A stretch of DNA of 19,494 nucleotides from an uncultured Chromatiaceae bacterium. Lineage in GTDB: Bacteria > Pseudomonadota > Gammaproteobacteria > Enterobacterales > Alteromonadaceae. This document shows positions 7,410-13,752 of the stretch, piece by piece. The notes under the pieces are model-generated. The model was given only the letters and a program-made list of their open reading frames with translations, did not search any database and had not been told where the DNA came from. Position numbers and translations under genes: made by a program. Every line of letters starts with the position of its first letter. The first letter of the stretch is position 1. The stretch is taken from the NCBI GenBank assembly GCA_946482325.1, contig CAMLRA010000071.1, positions 1 to 19,494 on the forward strand. Direction: 5' to 3'.

Positions 7410-8587
7410 TGTTCAGTAGTTTTTTCCTGACGGTGCGCCGTCATGGTGTCAAAGTCAGTATCACTGAGTATCTGGATTTGTTGCGGGCAGTGCAGCAACA
7501 GCTGGTGTTTGCTGATGTGGAGCAGTTTTATCAGCTGGCGCGGCTATGCTGGGTCAAAAACGAAACTGATTATGACAAATTCGACCGCGCATGCAGCGAA
7601 TATTTTGATGGCGTGGAGCAGCTGGATTTAGTGAGTGCTATTCCCGATGACTGGCTGACGCCGGGATTACTGCGTCAATTATCGGCGGAAGATAAAGCCG
7701 CGCTGCAAAGCCTCGGAGGACTGGAGGCTCTGCTCAAAGCCTTTCGCGAACGGCTGGAGGAACAGCAGGGGCGTCACGCCGGCGGCAATAAATGGATTGG
7801 CACCGGCGGCAGTTCGCCTTTTGGCGCTTATGGTTTTCATCCGGAAGGGATCCGTGTCGGGCAGCAGGGGAGCGGTGCGCGCCGGGCCGTCAAAGTTTGG
7901 GATCAGCGCCAGTTTCAGAGCCTGTCCAGTGATGAAGTGCTGAATAATCGCAGCCTGCAGCTGGCGCTGCGGCAATTACGTCGATTTGCCCGCAGCGGCG
8001 CGCAAAGTGAGCTGGACTTAAACGACACTATCAGCGCCACTTCCAAACAAGGCGGGTTGCTTGATTTGCGTTACCAGCGTGAGCGGCATAATGCGGTGAA
8101 GCTGTTGCTGCTGTTTGATATCGGTGGCTCGATGGACGATTACATTCACGAATGCCGACAATTGTTTAATGCGGTGCGCGCCGAGTTTAAGCATCTGGAA
8201 TTTTTTTATTTTCACAATTGTGTGTATGAAACGCTTTGGCGGGATGCAAAGCGCCGGCCACAGGACGCGGTGTCCACGACGCAACTGCTTCACACCTACG
8301 GTCATGATTACAAACTGATTTTTGTCGGTGATGCAACAATGGGGCCTTATGAAATCAGCTATCCCGGTGGCAGTGTGGAGCACTTTAACACTGAAGCCGG
8401 TGAAGTCTGGTTACAACGTTTGCTGGCGCATTTTCCGCAAGCGGTCTGGCTCAATCCGCAGCCCGCAGGCTGGTGGTCGCATTATGCTTCTATCGGCCAG
8501 ATTAACAAGCTGTGTAATGGCCGCATGTTTGAACTAACGCTGGATGGTTTAGCCAATGCTATCAATCAGTTAAAGCTCAAATCCTGA
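7409..8587 (+). CDS. VWA domain protein, CoxE-like
   Basis: This is the partner of the preceding MoxR ATPase, probably a soluble cytoplasmic protein. The N-terminal 190 residues resemble the CoxE-type helical region, including a Gly-rich stretch near residues 124-155 (GGNKWIGTGGSSPFGAYGF). The C-terminal half is a von Willebrand A domain: LLLLFDIGGSMDDY carries a MIDAS-like D-x-G-x-S (D237, G239, S241) in place of the usual D-x-S-x-S, and FYFHNCVYE and FVGDATMGPYE supply the next strands and the likely later metal ligand. The Gly in the MIDAS may be normal for this subfamily, but I cannot check. The protein is 392 residues long with no signal peptide or membrane segment. It overlaps the MoxR gene by one base. 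An RDD membrane protein follows after 66 nt. Role unknown beyond being the presumed ATPase partner. Confidence 0.9.
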   Translation: MFSSFFLTVRRHGVKVSITEYLDLLRAVQQQLVFADVEQFYQLARLCWVKNETDYDKFDRACSEYFDGVEQLDLVSAIPDDWLTPGLLRQLSAEDKAALQSLGGLEALLKAFRERLEEQQGRHAGGNKWIGTGGSSPFGAYGFHPEGIRVGQQGSGARRAVKVWDQRQFQSLSSDEVLNNRSLQLALRQLRRFARSGAQSELDLNDTISATSKQGGLLDLRYQRERHNAVKLLLLFDIGGSMDDYIHECRQLFNAVRAEFKHLEFFYFHNCVYETLWRDAKRRPQDAVSTTQLLHTYGHDYKLIFVGDATMGPYEISYPGGSVEHFNTEAGEVWLQRLLAHFPQAVWLNPQPAGWWSHYASIGQINKLCNGRMFELTLDGLANAINQLKLKS

Positions 8588-8592
8588 AACCA

Positions 8593-8621
8593 TTGCTGCA
8601 TCTGCAACGGATTGTTAGTAT
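8593..8621 (+). promoter_or_regulatory. Weak promoter-like pair upstream of the RDD gene
   Basis: TTGCTG (8593-8598) and TAGTAT (8616-8621) are exactly 17 nt apart in the 66-nt gap after the VWA gene. The matches to consensus are only 3/6 and 4/6, so this may be chance, with the RDD gene cotranscribed with the MoxR-VWA pair. Confidence 0.2.
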
Positions 8622-8653
8622 CGGGTGAATTCAACGTCGAATGAACCCGCGCT

Positions 8654-9691
8654 ATGACCACAAATAAATACGAACTACCGGCGACACCGCCGCCGCAAGG
8701 CGAAACAGGTGCGCCACTGACTCGGCAGGAACGACGAGAAATCGTCACACCCTACGCCTTTGAAGTCTGCCCGAACCTGCTTGGCGTACCCACTGCGCAT
8801 CCACTGCGCCGTGCTATTGCGATGGGGATTGACGGCATCATCATCTCCGGCCTTGCTAAGGCCAGTTTGTTGCTGATTTTACCCGTAATGACTTATCTCA
8901 TCTGGTTTCGGTTGCAGGCGAAAAAATTCAATCATGTAATCGTATTACTGCTGGTCACGGCGTTTTTGGCCGCCTCGGCCACCTGGATGCCGGAGTTGAT
9001 TGTCGAACAGGACTCAGAGCAAAAAGTCGGTGAAACCGCATTAAAAGCGGATCAGGCGATGGTGCTTGCTGCAACAGCACTGAAAATTCAGGCGCAGGGC
9101 TGCGAGCTCGGTTGTATGAAAAAAGAGCTGGAAAAGTCCGTCAGAATGCTACGTAAAGCAGGGGTGGCAAAAGTTGCTGCAGTCGAGATGCTGGATGGCT
9201 TAGTTGAGGGTTCAGATTTCCCGGCTGAGCAGTGGCCGTTGTATCGCGACGCACTTTTAGCGGATTTTCCAGCTGTGGCCCCACAACAGCCAGTCGAAGC
9301 CAAGCCCAAGCAGCCGGCTGCACCAGTCTTGCCATGGTACATTCCCGACGAAAATACCCACAGTGTCGTGGCCTGGGTTAAAGGTATTTTCGCTGACCTG
9401 GGTATTGGCGTTGGCTGGGCTGTGTTTTATTTCACCGCCACTGTCGCCTGGTGTCATGGTCAGACTATCGGTAAAAAACTGATGCGGATCAAAGTGATCC
9501 AGCTGGACGGCAAAGAGCTGAACTTGTTTGCTGCTTTTAGTCGACAGGGTGGTTATGGCGCTGGTATTGCGACAGGCTTACTCGGTTTTATACAGATTTT
9601 ATGGGACCCGAACCGCCAGGCGATCCAGGATAAAGTCGCATCTACAGTGGTGATCAGGCTTGGCAAAGATAAACGGCCACTGACGCATTAA
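8654..9691 (+). CDS. RDD-family integral membrane protein with a large internal insert
   Basis: The product is an inner-membrane protein of 345 residues. The RDD marks are split. The first helix begins HPLRRAIAMGIDG (R52/R53, D60). The C-terminal part has GQTIGKKLMRIKVIQLDGKEL followed by a WDPNRQAIQDKVASTVV block (D318, D326). Hydrophobic stretches lie near residues 60-86, 94-111, 247-268 and 302-318. Between the second and third is a polar segment of about 130 residues (about 112-240) that is part helical and ends in a Pro/Ala/Lys-rich linker; ordinary RDD domains are about 130-150 residues in all and lack this. RDD proteins have been linked to transport, but that is not shown here. The start lacks a clear Shine-Dalgarno. 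It lies 66 nt after the VWA gene and is followed by a terminator, so it probably closes the MoxR transcription unit. Confidence 0.85.
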   Translation: MTTNKYELPATPPPQGETGAPLTRQERREIVTPYAFEVCPNLLGVPTAHPLRRAIAMGIDGIIISGLAKASLLLILPVMTYLIWFRLQAKKFNHVIVLLLVTAFLAASATWMPELIVEQDSEQKVGETALKADQAMVLAATALKIQAQGCELGCMKKELEKSVRMLRKAGVAKVAAVEMLDGLVEGSDFPAEQWPLYRDALLADFPAVAPQQPVEAKPKQPAAPVLPWYIPDENTHSVVAWVKGIFADLGIGVGWAVFYFTATVAWCHGQTIGKKLMRIKVIQLDGKELNLFAAFSRQGGYGAGIATGLLGFIQILWDPNRQAIQDKVASTVVIRLGKDKRPLTH

Positions 9692-9701
9692 CCAAATACA
9701 A

Positions 9702-9738
9702 CAAAGGGCAGTCGCAACAGGCTACTGCCTTTGTTTTT
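9702..9738 (+). terminator. Intrinsic terminator after the RDD gene
   Basis: Arms CAAAGGGCAGT (9702-9712) and ACTGCCTTTG (9724-9733) pair with one bulged G. An 11-nt loop separates them and T5 follows at 9734-9738. Confidence 0.88.
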
Positions 9739-9747
9739 CAGCTGAGT

Positions 9748-9753
9748 TATACT
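9748..9753 (+). promoter_or_regulatory. Possible -10 box for the KAS III-like gene
   Basis: TATACT (5/6 match) lies just after the preceding terminator and about 63 nt before the start codon at 9816. I find no convincing -35 hexamer, so this is tentative. A promoter somewhere in 9739-9805 is expected because the terminator isolates this gene. Confidence 0.3.
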
Positions 9754-9815
9754 GCAATTTTTCTAACCCATCCGACCAGATCCAATTCGATAGATCCGGC
9801 GTATTGGAGCTCCTC

Positions 9816-10937
9816 ATGAAATCAATTCTGATCACCGGGTCCGGTGTTTTTACGCCCGAAGCAACCGTCACTAATGAAGAACTGGTTGCCAGTTTTAACC
9901 AATATGTTGATTTATTTAATGCTGAAAATGCCGCGGCTATAGCTGCCGGTGAAGTGGCTGCACTGGAATATTCCAGTTGTGAATTTATCGAAAAAGCTTC
10001 CGGCATCAAGTCGCGCCATGTGCTTTACAAAGACGGCATTCTGGACCCGCAAGTGATGCAGCCGGTATTCCGCCGCCGCGGTGAAGACGAATTGCCGGAA
10101 ATGGTGGAAATGGCCCTGGCTGCTGCCAAAGAGGCGATTGCTCAGGCCGGAAAAACGCCGGACCAAATCGATTTAATTATTTGTGCCGCCTCGAACTTAC
10201 AACGGCCTTACCCGGCGTTGTCGATTGAGCTGCAGCAGCAGTTAGGCGCCAAAGGTTATGCCTTTGATATGAATGTGGCCTGTTCCAGCGCCACATTTGC
10301 TATCAGCAATGCGGTCAACGCCATTCGTGGCGGCACTGCTTCTGTCGTGCTGGTAGTGAACCCGGAGTTCGCCTCACCGCAGGTGAATTACACCAGCCGC
10401 GACAGTCATTTTATTTTTGGTGATGTCTGTAGCGCGACCATTATTGAAGCGGCAGACACTGCAACAGCCGACAACAGCTTTGAGATTGTTGGCATGCGGT
10501 TAAAAACCGAATTCTCCAACAATATCCGCTGTGACGTCAGTTACGTTGAGCATTGTTACCCGGATGCTGAGCCGTTAGTGCCGTTTTTCCGCCAACAGGG
10601 CCGCAAAGTGTTTAAAGAGCTGCTGCCGCTGGTCGCTGAAGTGATTGAGGGCGAAATGGCAGCCTGTGGCCTGACTGCGGCCGATTTGAAACGGCTGTGG
10701 CTGCATCAGGCCAATATCAATATGAATATCTTTGCGGTACGCAAGATCCTTGGCCGGGAGCCTGAGCCAGGTGAAGCTCCACTGGTGTTAGATACTTATG
10801 CCAATACCGCGTCAGCCGGTTCTATTATTGCATTCCACCAAAACAAACAAGGGCTGGCGCTCAATGACCACGCTGTATTGTGCTCTTTTGGCGCCGGTTA
10901 TTCGATTGGTTGCCTGATGCTCAAACGCGCGCGTTAA
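9816..10937 (+). CDS. 3-oxoacyl-ACP synthase III-like (beta-ketodecanoyl-ACP synthase type)
   Basis: This thiolase-fold condensing enzyme has the FabH-type Cys-His-Asn triad: C156 in NVACSSATF, H297 in LWLHQANINMN and N330 in YANTASAGS. At 373 residues it is clearly longer than housekeeping FabH (about 317), with extra sequence in the N-terminal 60 residues and around 90-110. This length and layout match Pseudomonas aeruginosa PA3286, reported to condense octanoyl-CoA with malonyl-ACP and so shunt a beta-oxidation intermediate into fatty-acid synthesis. That substrate is inference from resemblance. GGAG lies 6 nt before the ATG at 9816; the frame is open back to a TTG at 9804 that would overlap this site. 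Terminators flank the gene, so it appears to be monocistronic. Confidence 0.88.
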   Translation: MKSILITGSGVFTPEATVTNEELVASFNQYVDLFNAENAAAIAAGEVAALEYSSCEFIEKASGIKSRHVLYKDGILDPQVMQPVFRRRGEDELPEMVEMALAAAKEAIAQAGKTPDQIDLIICAASNLQRPYPALSIELQQQLGAKGYAFDMNVACSSATFAISNAVNAIRGGTASVVLVVNPEFASPQVNYTSRDSHFIFGDVCSATIIEAADTATADNSFEIVGMRLKTEFSNNIRCDVSYVEHCYPDAEPLVPFFRQQGRKVFKELLPLVAEVIEGEMAACGLTAADLKRLWLHQANINMNIFAVRKILGREPEPGEAPLVLDTYANTASAGSIIAFHQNKQGLALNDHAVLCSFGAGYSIGCLMLKRAR

Positions 10938-10966
10938 GTGTCTGTCAACGACCAGAAAAACCGATA

Positions 10967-11002
10967 AAAAAACGGCAAGCCATCATTGGATTGCCGTTTT
11001 TT
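10967..11002. terminator. Bidirectional terminator between convergent genes
   Basis: Perfect 12-bp arms AAAAAACGGCAA (10967-10978) and TTGCCGTTTTTT (10991-11002) enclose a 12-nt loop. The A and T runs at the ends make it work for both the KAS III-like gene on the plus strand and the CBM48 gene on the minus strand. Confidence 0.93.
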
Positions 11003-11033
11003 GGCCTTCTGTAGAGCCCGGCGAGGGCCCTGG

Positions 11034-11336
11034 TTACAGTCGCAACAGTGAATTTTGCTCATACGACAGCGGCGATGGTACATAGTCGTCGGCCTGATCG
11101 TCATTGCGCCAGTCGTTGTGGCCCAGACGGTAGCGGAATTGATAATTGCAATCCTTAGGTAACGTCAGCGTCAGGCTGAAATCGCCATTTTTCTGCTTTT
11201 TCATTGCATTGTCTTGCCAGTCGTTGAATTCCCCGACCAGTACTACTGATTCGGCGCTGGCGGCTTGCTCTGCCGGGACGACAAAAGTCACTTTACAGGC
11301 CGGTTTGGTCTTCAGGTATTGTTTGCTGATTGCCAT
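11034..11336 (-). CDS. Stand-alone isoamylase early-set (CBM48) domain protein
   Basis: The product is a 100-residue cytoplasmic protein consisting of a single Ig-like early-set domain of the kind found at the N-terminus of isoamylase and glycogen-branching enzymes (CBM48). The marks are VTFVVPAEQA, the VVLVGEFNDWQ strand-turn (residues about 32-42), the FSLTLTLPKDCNYQFRYRL strand pair (about 53-71) and a final DDYVPSPLSYEQNSLL segment. Such domains often bind alpha-glucans; no catalytic domain is attached. AAGGAG lies 6 nt before the ATG, an excellent ribosome site. No glycogen gene is in the window, so the ligand and partner are unknown. It is convergent with the KAS III-like gene and has its own upstream region. 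Confidence 0.88.
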   Translation of the reverse strand: MAISKQYLKTKPACKVTFVVPAEQAASAESVVLVGEFNDWQDNAMKKQKNGDFSLTLTLPKDCNYQFRYRLGHNDWRNDDQADDYVPSPLSYEQNSLLRL

Positions 11337-11658
11337 GATGTCACTCCTTTATGCTAAGAAATCCACGAGCACCGCAAGATCCGCGGGCGTTAAGCGCTGC
11401 AGCAAAACTAGCATAGTCTGTTTGACAACAACATGACACCGACCCCTGAACCGTACTGAAAACGTATGCGTCAAGCATGGAGATGATGTCGTCAATCATC
11501 TGCACCCCTTGTCGAGCTGCGGCCTGGCGCAAACAGAGTCAATATGACGGACATGCAATTACCGCAGCTGAAATTTTTAGTTGTGTTGGCCATCAGCTAC
11601 CGGATAAAAAAACGGGCGCTCATAAAGCGCCCGTTTCTATCACGCCAAACAAGGCGGA
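11337..11658. other. Intergenic region between the CBM48 gene and sdaA
   Basis: No convincing gene is present; the short frames on both strands lack ribosome sites and family resemblance. It holds the CBM48 ribosome site, the sdaA terminator, and presumably the CBM48 promoter (a TATGCT at 11412-11417 on the minus strand is the best -10, with no good -35). A perfect TTGACA at 11422-11427 on the plus strand has no matching -10 at the right distance. Two inverted repeats are present: GATGAT/ATCATC (11482-11500) and AGCTGCGG/CCGCAGCT (11515-11569), the latter followed by a T5 run. Confidence 0.5.
11606..11636 (-). terminator. Intrinsic terminator downstream of sdaA
   Basis: Arms AAACGGGCGCT (11610-11620) and AGCGCCCGTTT (11626-11636) enclose a 5-nt loop; on the minus strand the hairpin is followed by T7. 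It lies 23 nt after the sdaA stop. Confidence 0.93.
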
Positions 11659-13041
11659 TTAACACTCGATAATATTGACCGCCAAACCACCGCGCGAAGT
11701 TTCTTTGTATTTGTTTTGCATATCGCGGCCAGTGTCCCACATGGTCTTAATGACTTTATCCAGTGACACTTTATGCTCGCCAGTACCACGCAGCGCCAGC
11801 CGCGAGGCGTTGATAGCCTTCACGGCGCCCATCGCATTACGTTCGATACAAGGCACCTGAACCAGACCACCGACCGGGTCGCAGGTCAGACCCAGATTAT
11901 GCTCCATACCTATTTCGGCGGCGTTCTCAACGTTGTCGACCGAGCCACCAAGAATTTCGGTTAAAGCGCCGGCCGCCATCGAGCAGGCCACTCCGACTTC
12001 ACCCTGACAGCCGACTTCAGCGCCGGAAATCGAGGCGTTTTTCTTGTACAAAATGCCGATGGCTGCTGCAGTTAACAAATAGCGGGTATAGATATCCGGC
12101 GTCACTGGCTGGATAAATTTGTCGTAATACATCAGCACGGCTGGAATAATGCCGGCAGCACCGTTGGTTGGCGCTGTGACGACACGGCCGCCGGCGGCGT
12201 TTTCTTCATTGACGGCGAGCGCAAACAAATTGACCCAGTCCATCACCTGCAGCGGATCTGAGCTCTTTTCCGCGCACAGGCGGCGATACAGCGCCGGGGC
12301 GCGGCGTTTGACTTTGAGGCCGCCCGGCAGAATACCTTCAGTTTTCATGCCGCGTTGCACGCAGTTGTACATGGTCTGCCAAATTAAGCCCAGTTCGGTT
12401 TCGATTTGGCTCTCGCTGCGCAGCACTTTTTCGTTTTCCATCATCAGTGCGGCAATTGACAGGCCATTTTCTTTGCACAGTTTTAGCAATTCAGCACCGC
12501 TGTTAAACGGAAACGGCGGTGGATTGTCGGCGGCAAACTGGCTGGCGGCTTTTTTCTCGTTGGCAAAGTCTTCGGTTTTGACGATAAAACCGCCGCCAAT
12601 TGAGAAGTAGATTTCGCTGAACACAATTTCTTTGTTGGCATCAAAGGCAATCAGCTCCATGCCATTGCTGTGTTCTTTTAACGTTTTGCGCCGGTGAAAC
12701 ACAATGGCGCCTTCCCGCGGGAAGCTGACGACATGGCCGCAAGCCAGCGTAATTTTTTCCTGTTCATCTACTTGTTTCAGGATACCCGGCACCAGATCAG
12801 GGTCGCAATTCTCCGGTAAATAACCACACAGGCCCAAAATTACTGCTTTGCCGGTGCCGTGGCCAATGCCGGTCTGGCCCAGAGAGCCATAGAGTTCAGC
12901 TTTAATGCTGGCGACTTCGGCAAGCCTGCCGCTGGTGGCGAGGTTTTCGGTGAATAACTTGGCGGCGCGCATCGGGCCCACTGTGTGCGAGCTGGATGGA
13001 CCTATGCCGATACTGAACATGTCAAAAGCGCTGATAATCAT
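11659..13041 (-). CDS. sdaA: L-serine ammonia-lyase (L-serine dehydratase), iron-sulfur type
   Basis: The enzyme deaminates L-serine to pyruvate and ammonia in the cytoplasm using an oxygen-sensitive [4Fe-4S] cluster. The N-terminus [24 protein letters not shown] matches E. coli SdaA. The three cluster cysteines are C345 (GCQGEVG), C387 (LTCDPVGG) and C398 (VPCIERN), each two residues beyond those known in Legionella L-serine dehydratase. The chain ends in a cysteine (IIEC, C460), equivalent to the C-terminal Cys that in the Legionella structure reaches into the active site and acts as an internal inhibitor. It is a single-chain enzyme of 460 residues (beta and alpha parts fused). The start has no good Shine-Dalgarno. 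It lies downstream of nudL, as in E. coli, but with a 138-nt gap holding its own promoter. Confidence 0.96.
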   Translation of the reverse strand: MIISAFDMFSIGIGPSSSHTVGPMRAAKLFTENLATSGRLAEVASIKAELYGSLGQTGIGHGTGKAVILGLCGYLPENCDPDLVPGILKQVDEQEKITLACGHVVSFPREGAIVFHRRKTLKEHSNGMELIAFDANKEIVFSEIYFSIGGGFIVKTEDFANEKKAASQFAADNPPPFPFNSGAELLKLCKENGLSIAALMMENEKVLRSESQIETELGLIWQTMYNCVQRGMKTEGILPGGLKVKRRAPALYRRLCAEKSSDPLQVMDWVNLFALAVNEENAAGGRVVTAPTNGAAGIIPAVLMYYDKFIQPVTPDIYTRYLLTAAAIGILYKKNASISGAEVGCQGEVGVACSMAAGALTEILGGSVDNVENAAEIGMEHNLGLTCDPVGGLVQVPCIERNAMGAVKAINASRLALRGTGEHKVSLDKVIKTMWDTGRDMQNKYKETSRGGLAVNIIEC

Positions 13042-13076
13042 AGGGTGGTCTTTTTTGCCTTATTAGAATAAGCGGG

Positions 13077-13106
13077 ATTGTACCGGATGTGCCGGCATTG
13101 TGTAAC
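13077..13106 (-). promoter_or_regulatory. Candidate sdaA promoter
   Basis: Reading the minus strand, GTTACA (complement of 13101-13106) and TACAAT (complement of 13077-13082) are 18 nt apart and match the sigma-70 consensus 4/6 and 5/6. The resulting leader to the sdaA start is about 30 nt. Apart from this, the nudL-sdaA gap (13042-13179) holds only two short GC-rich inverted repeats without T runs. Confidence 0.5.
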
Positions 13107-13179
13107 TGATGCTGTCACTGGTCAGTGCTGCTTACAAAATGGGAGTGATACCGCGCCTTGTGGCTAAGCCGCCACGTGG

Positions 13180-13752
13180 TTAAAGCGAAGGCGTTGCCAC
13201 TTGTTGTGCCAGCAAATATAAAATTTCTGCACTGGCGCCCCAAATTAAATGCTGTTGCCAGGGGATAAAATGCAGGCGTTGTTGTTTTCCCCGCAGCGAC
13301 CAGACCTCGGTTTGCCGGCGCTTATCGGACAAAGCCTCCTGCAATGGTAGCAACAACACCGAGTCCACTTCATCTTGTTGCAGCTGTAGCTTTGGCAGCT
13401 GGTCTAATACACCAATCCACGGCTGGACAATAAAACCGGTTGAGGTATTAATAGCTGGCAGCTGACCCAATAAGCGGACCGCAGTGGGGAGGATGCCGGT
13501 TTCTTCATAGGCTTCGCGCAGCGCCGCCGCAGCGCTGCTTTCGCCAGCTTCAATCCGGCCACCCGGAAAACTCAGCTGACCCGGATGATGGCGCAGATGC
13601 AGCGCACGACGGGTCATTAACACTGTCCATTCGCCGTCGTGGCGAAATAGCGGCAACAACACAGCTGCATTGGCGCGACCTGCAGGTTTAGCTTGAGGTG
13701 GCGTCTGCAGCAGATAACGGCTGAGCCAATGTCTGTCCTTTGAGTAACTCAT
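13180..13752 (-). CDS. nudL: NUDIX hydrolase, CoA pyrophosphatase type
   Basis: This is a 190-residue NUDIX hydrolase. The Nudix box runs from G65 to I87 and fits G-x5-E-x7-R-E-x2-E-E-x-G exactly (GRIEAGE, then LREAYEETGI). Just before it, LMTRRALHLRHHPGQLSFPGG is the UPF0035-type motif that marks the CoA-pyrophosphatase subgroup, which cleaves CoA or its derivatives to 3',5'-ADP and acyl-phosphopantetheine. Substrate assignment rests on that motif and on gene order. The ATG overlaps the pabB stop by 4 nt (ATGA-type), so the two are translationally coupled. sdaA follows downstream, the same order as pabB-nudL-sdaA in E. coli. Confidence 0.92.
   Translation of the reverse strand: MSYSKDRHWLSRYLLQTPPQAKPAGRANAAVLLPLFRHDGEWTVLMTRRALHLRHHPGQLSFPGGRIEAGESSAAAALREAYEETGILPTAVRLLGQLPAINTSTGFIVQPWIGVLDQLPKLQLQQDEVDSVLLLPLQEALSDKRRQTEVWSLRGKQQRLHFIPWQQHLIWGASAEILYLLAQQVATPSL

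Noticed and set aside
6567..8587. MoxR-VWA pair as CO-dehydrogenase maturation genes coxD/coxE or as a defence system
   Set aside because: No CO dehydrogenase subunit genes and no nuclease, protease or other effector gene are nearby; the pair is common in proteobacterial chromosomes.
11341..11532. 63-codon minus-strand frame upstream of the CBM48 gene
   Set aside because: No ribosome site and no family resemblance; it overlaps the region where the CBM48 promoter must lie.
12149..12610. 153-codon open frame opposite sdaA
   Set aside because: The sdaA protein is full length with all cluster cysteines; the opposing frame is Ser/Pro/Arg-rich and resembles nothing.
13155..13180. GTGGC/GCCAC hairpin after nudL as a terminator
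   Set aside because: The stem is short and no T run follows, so it does not qualify.
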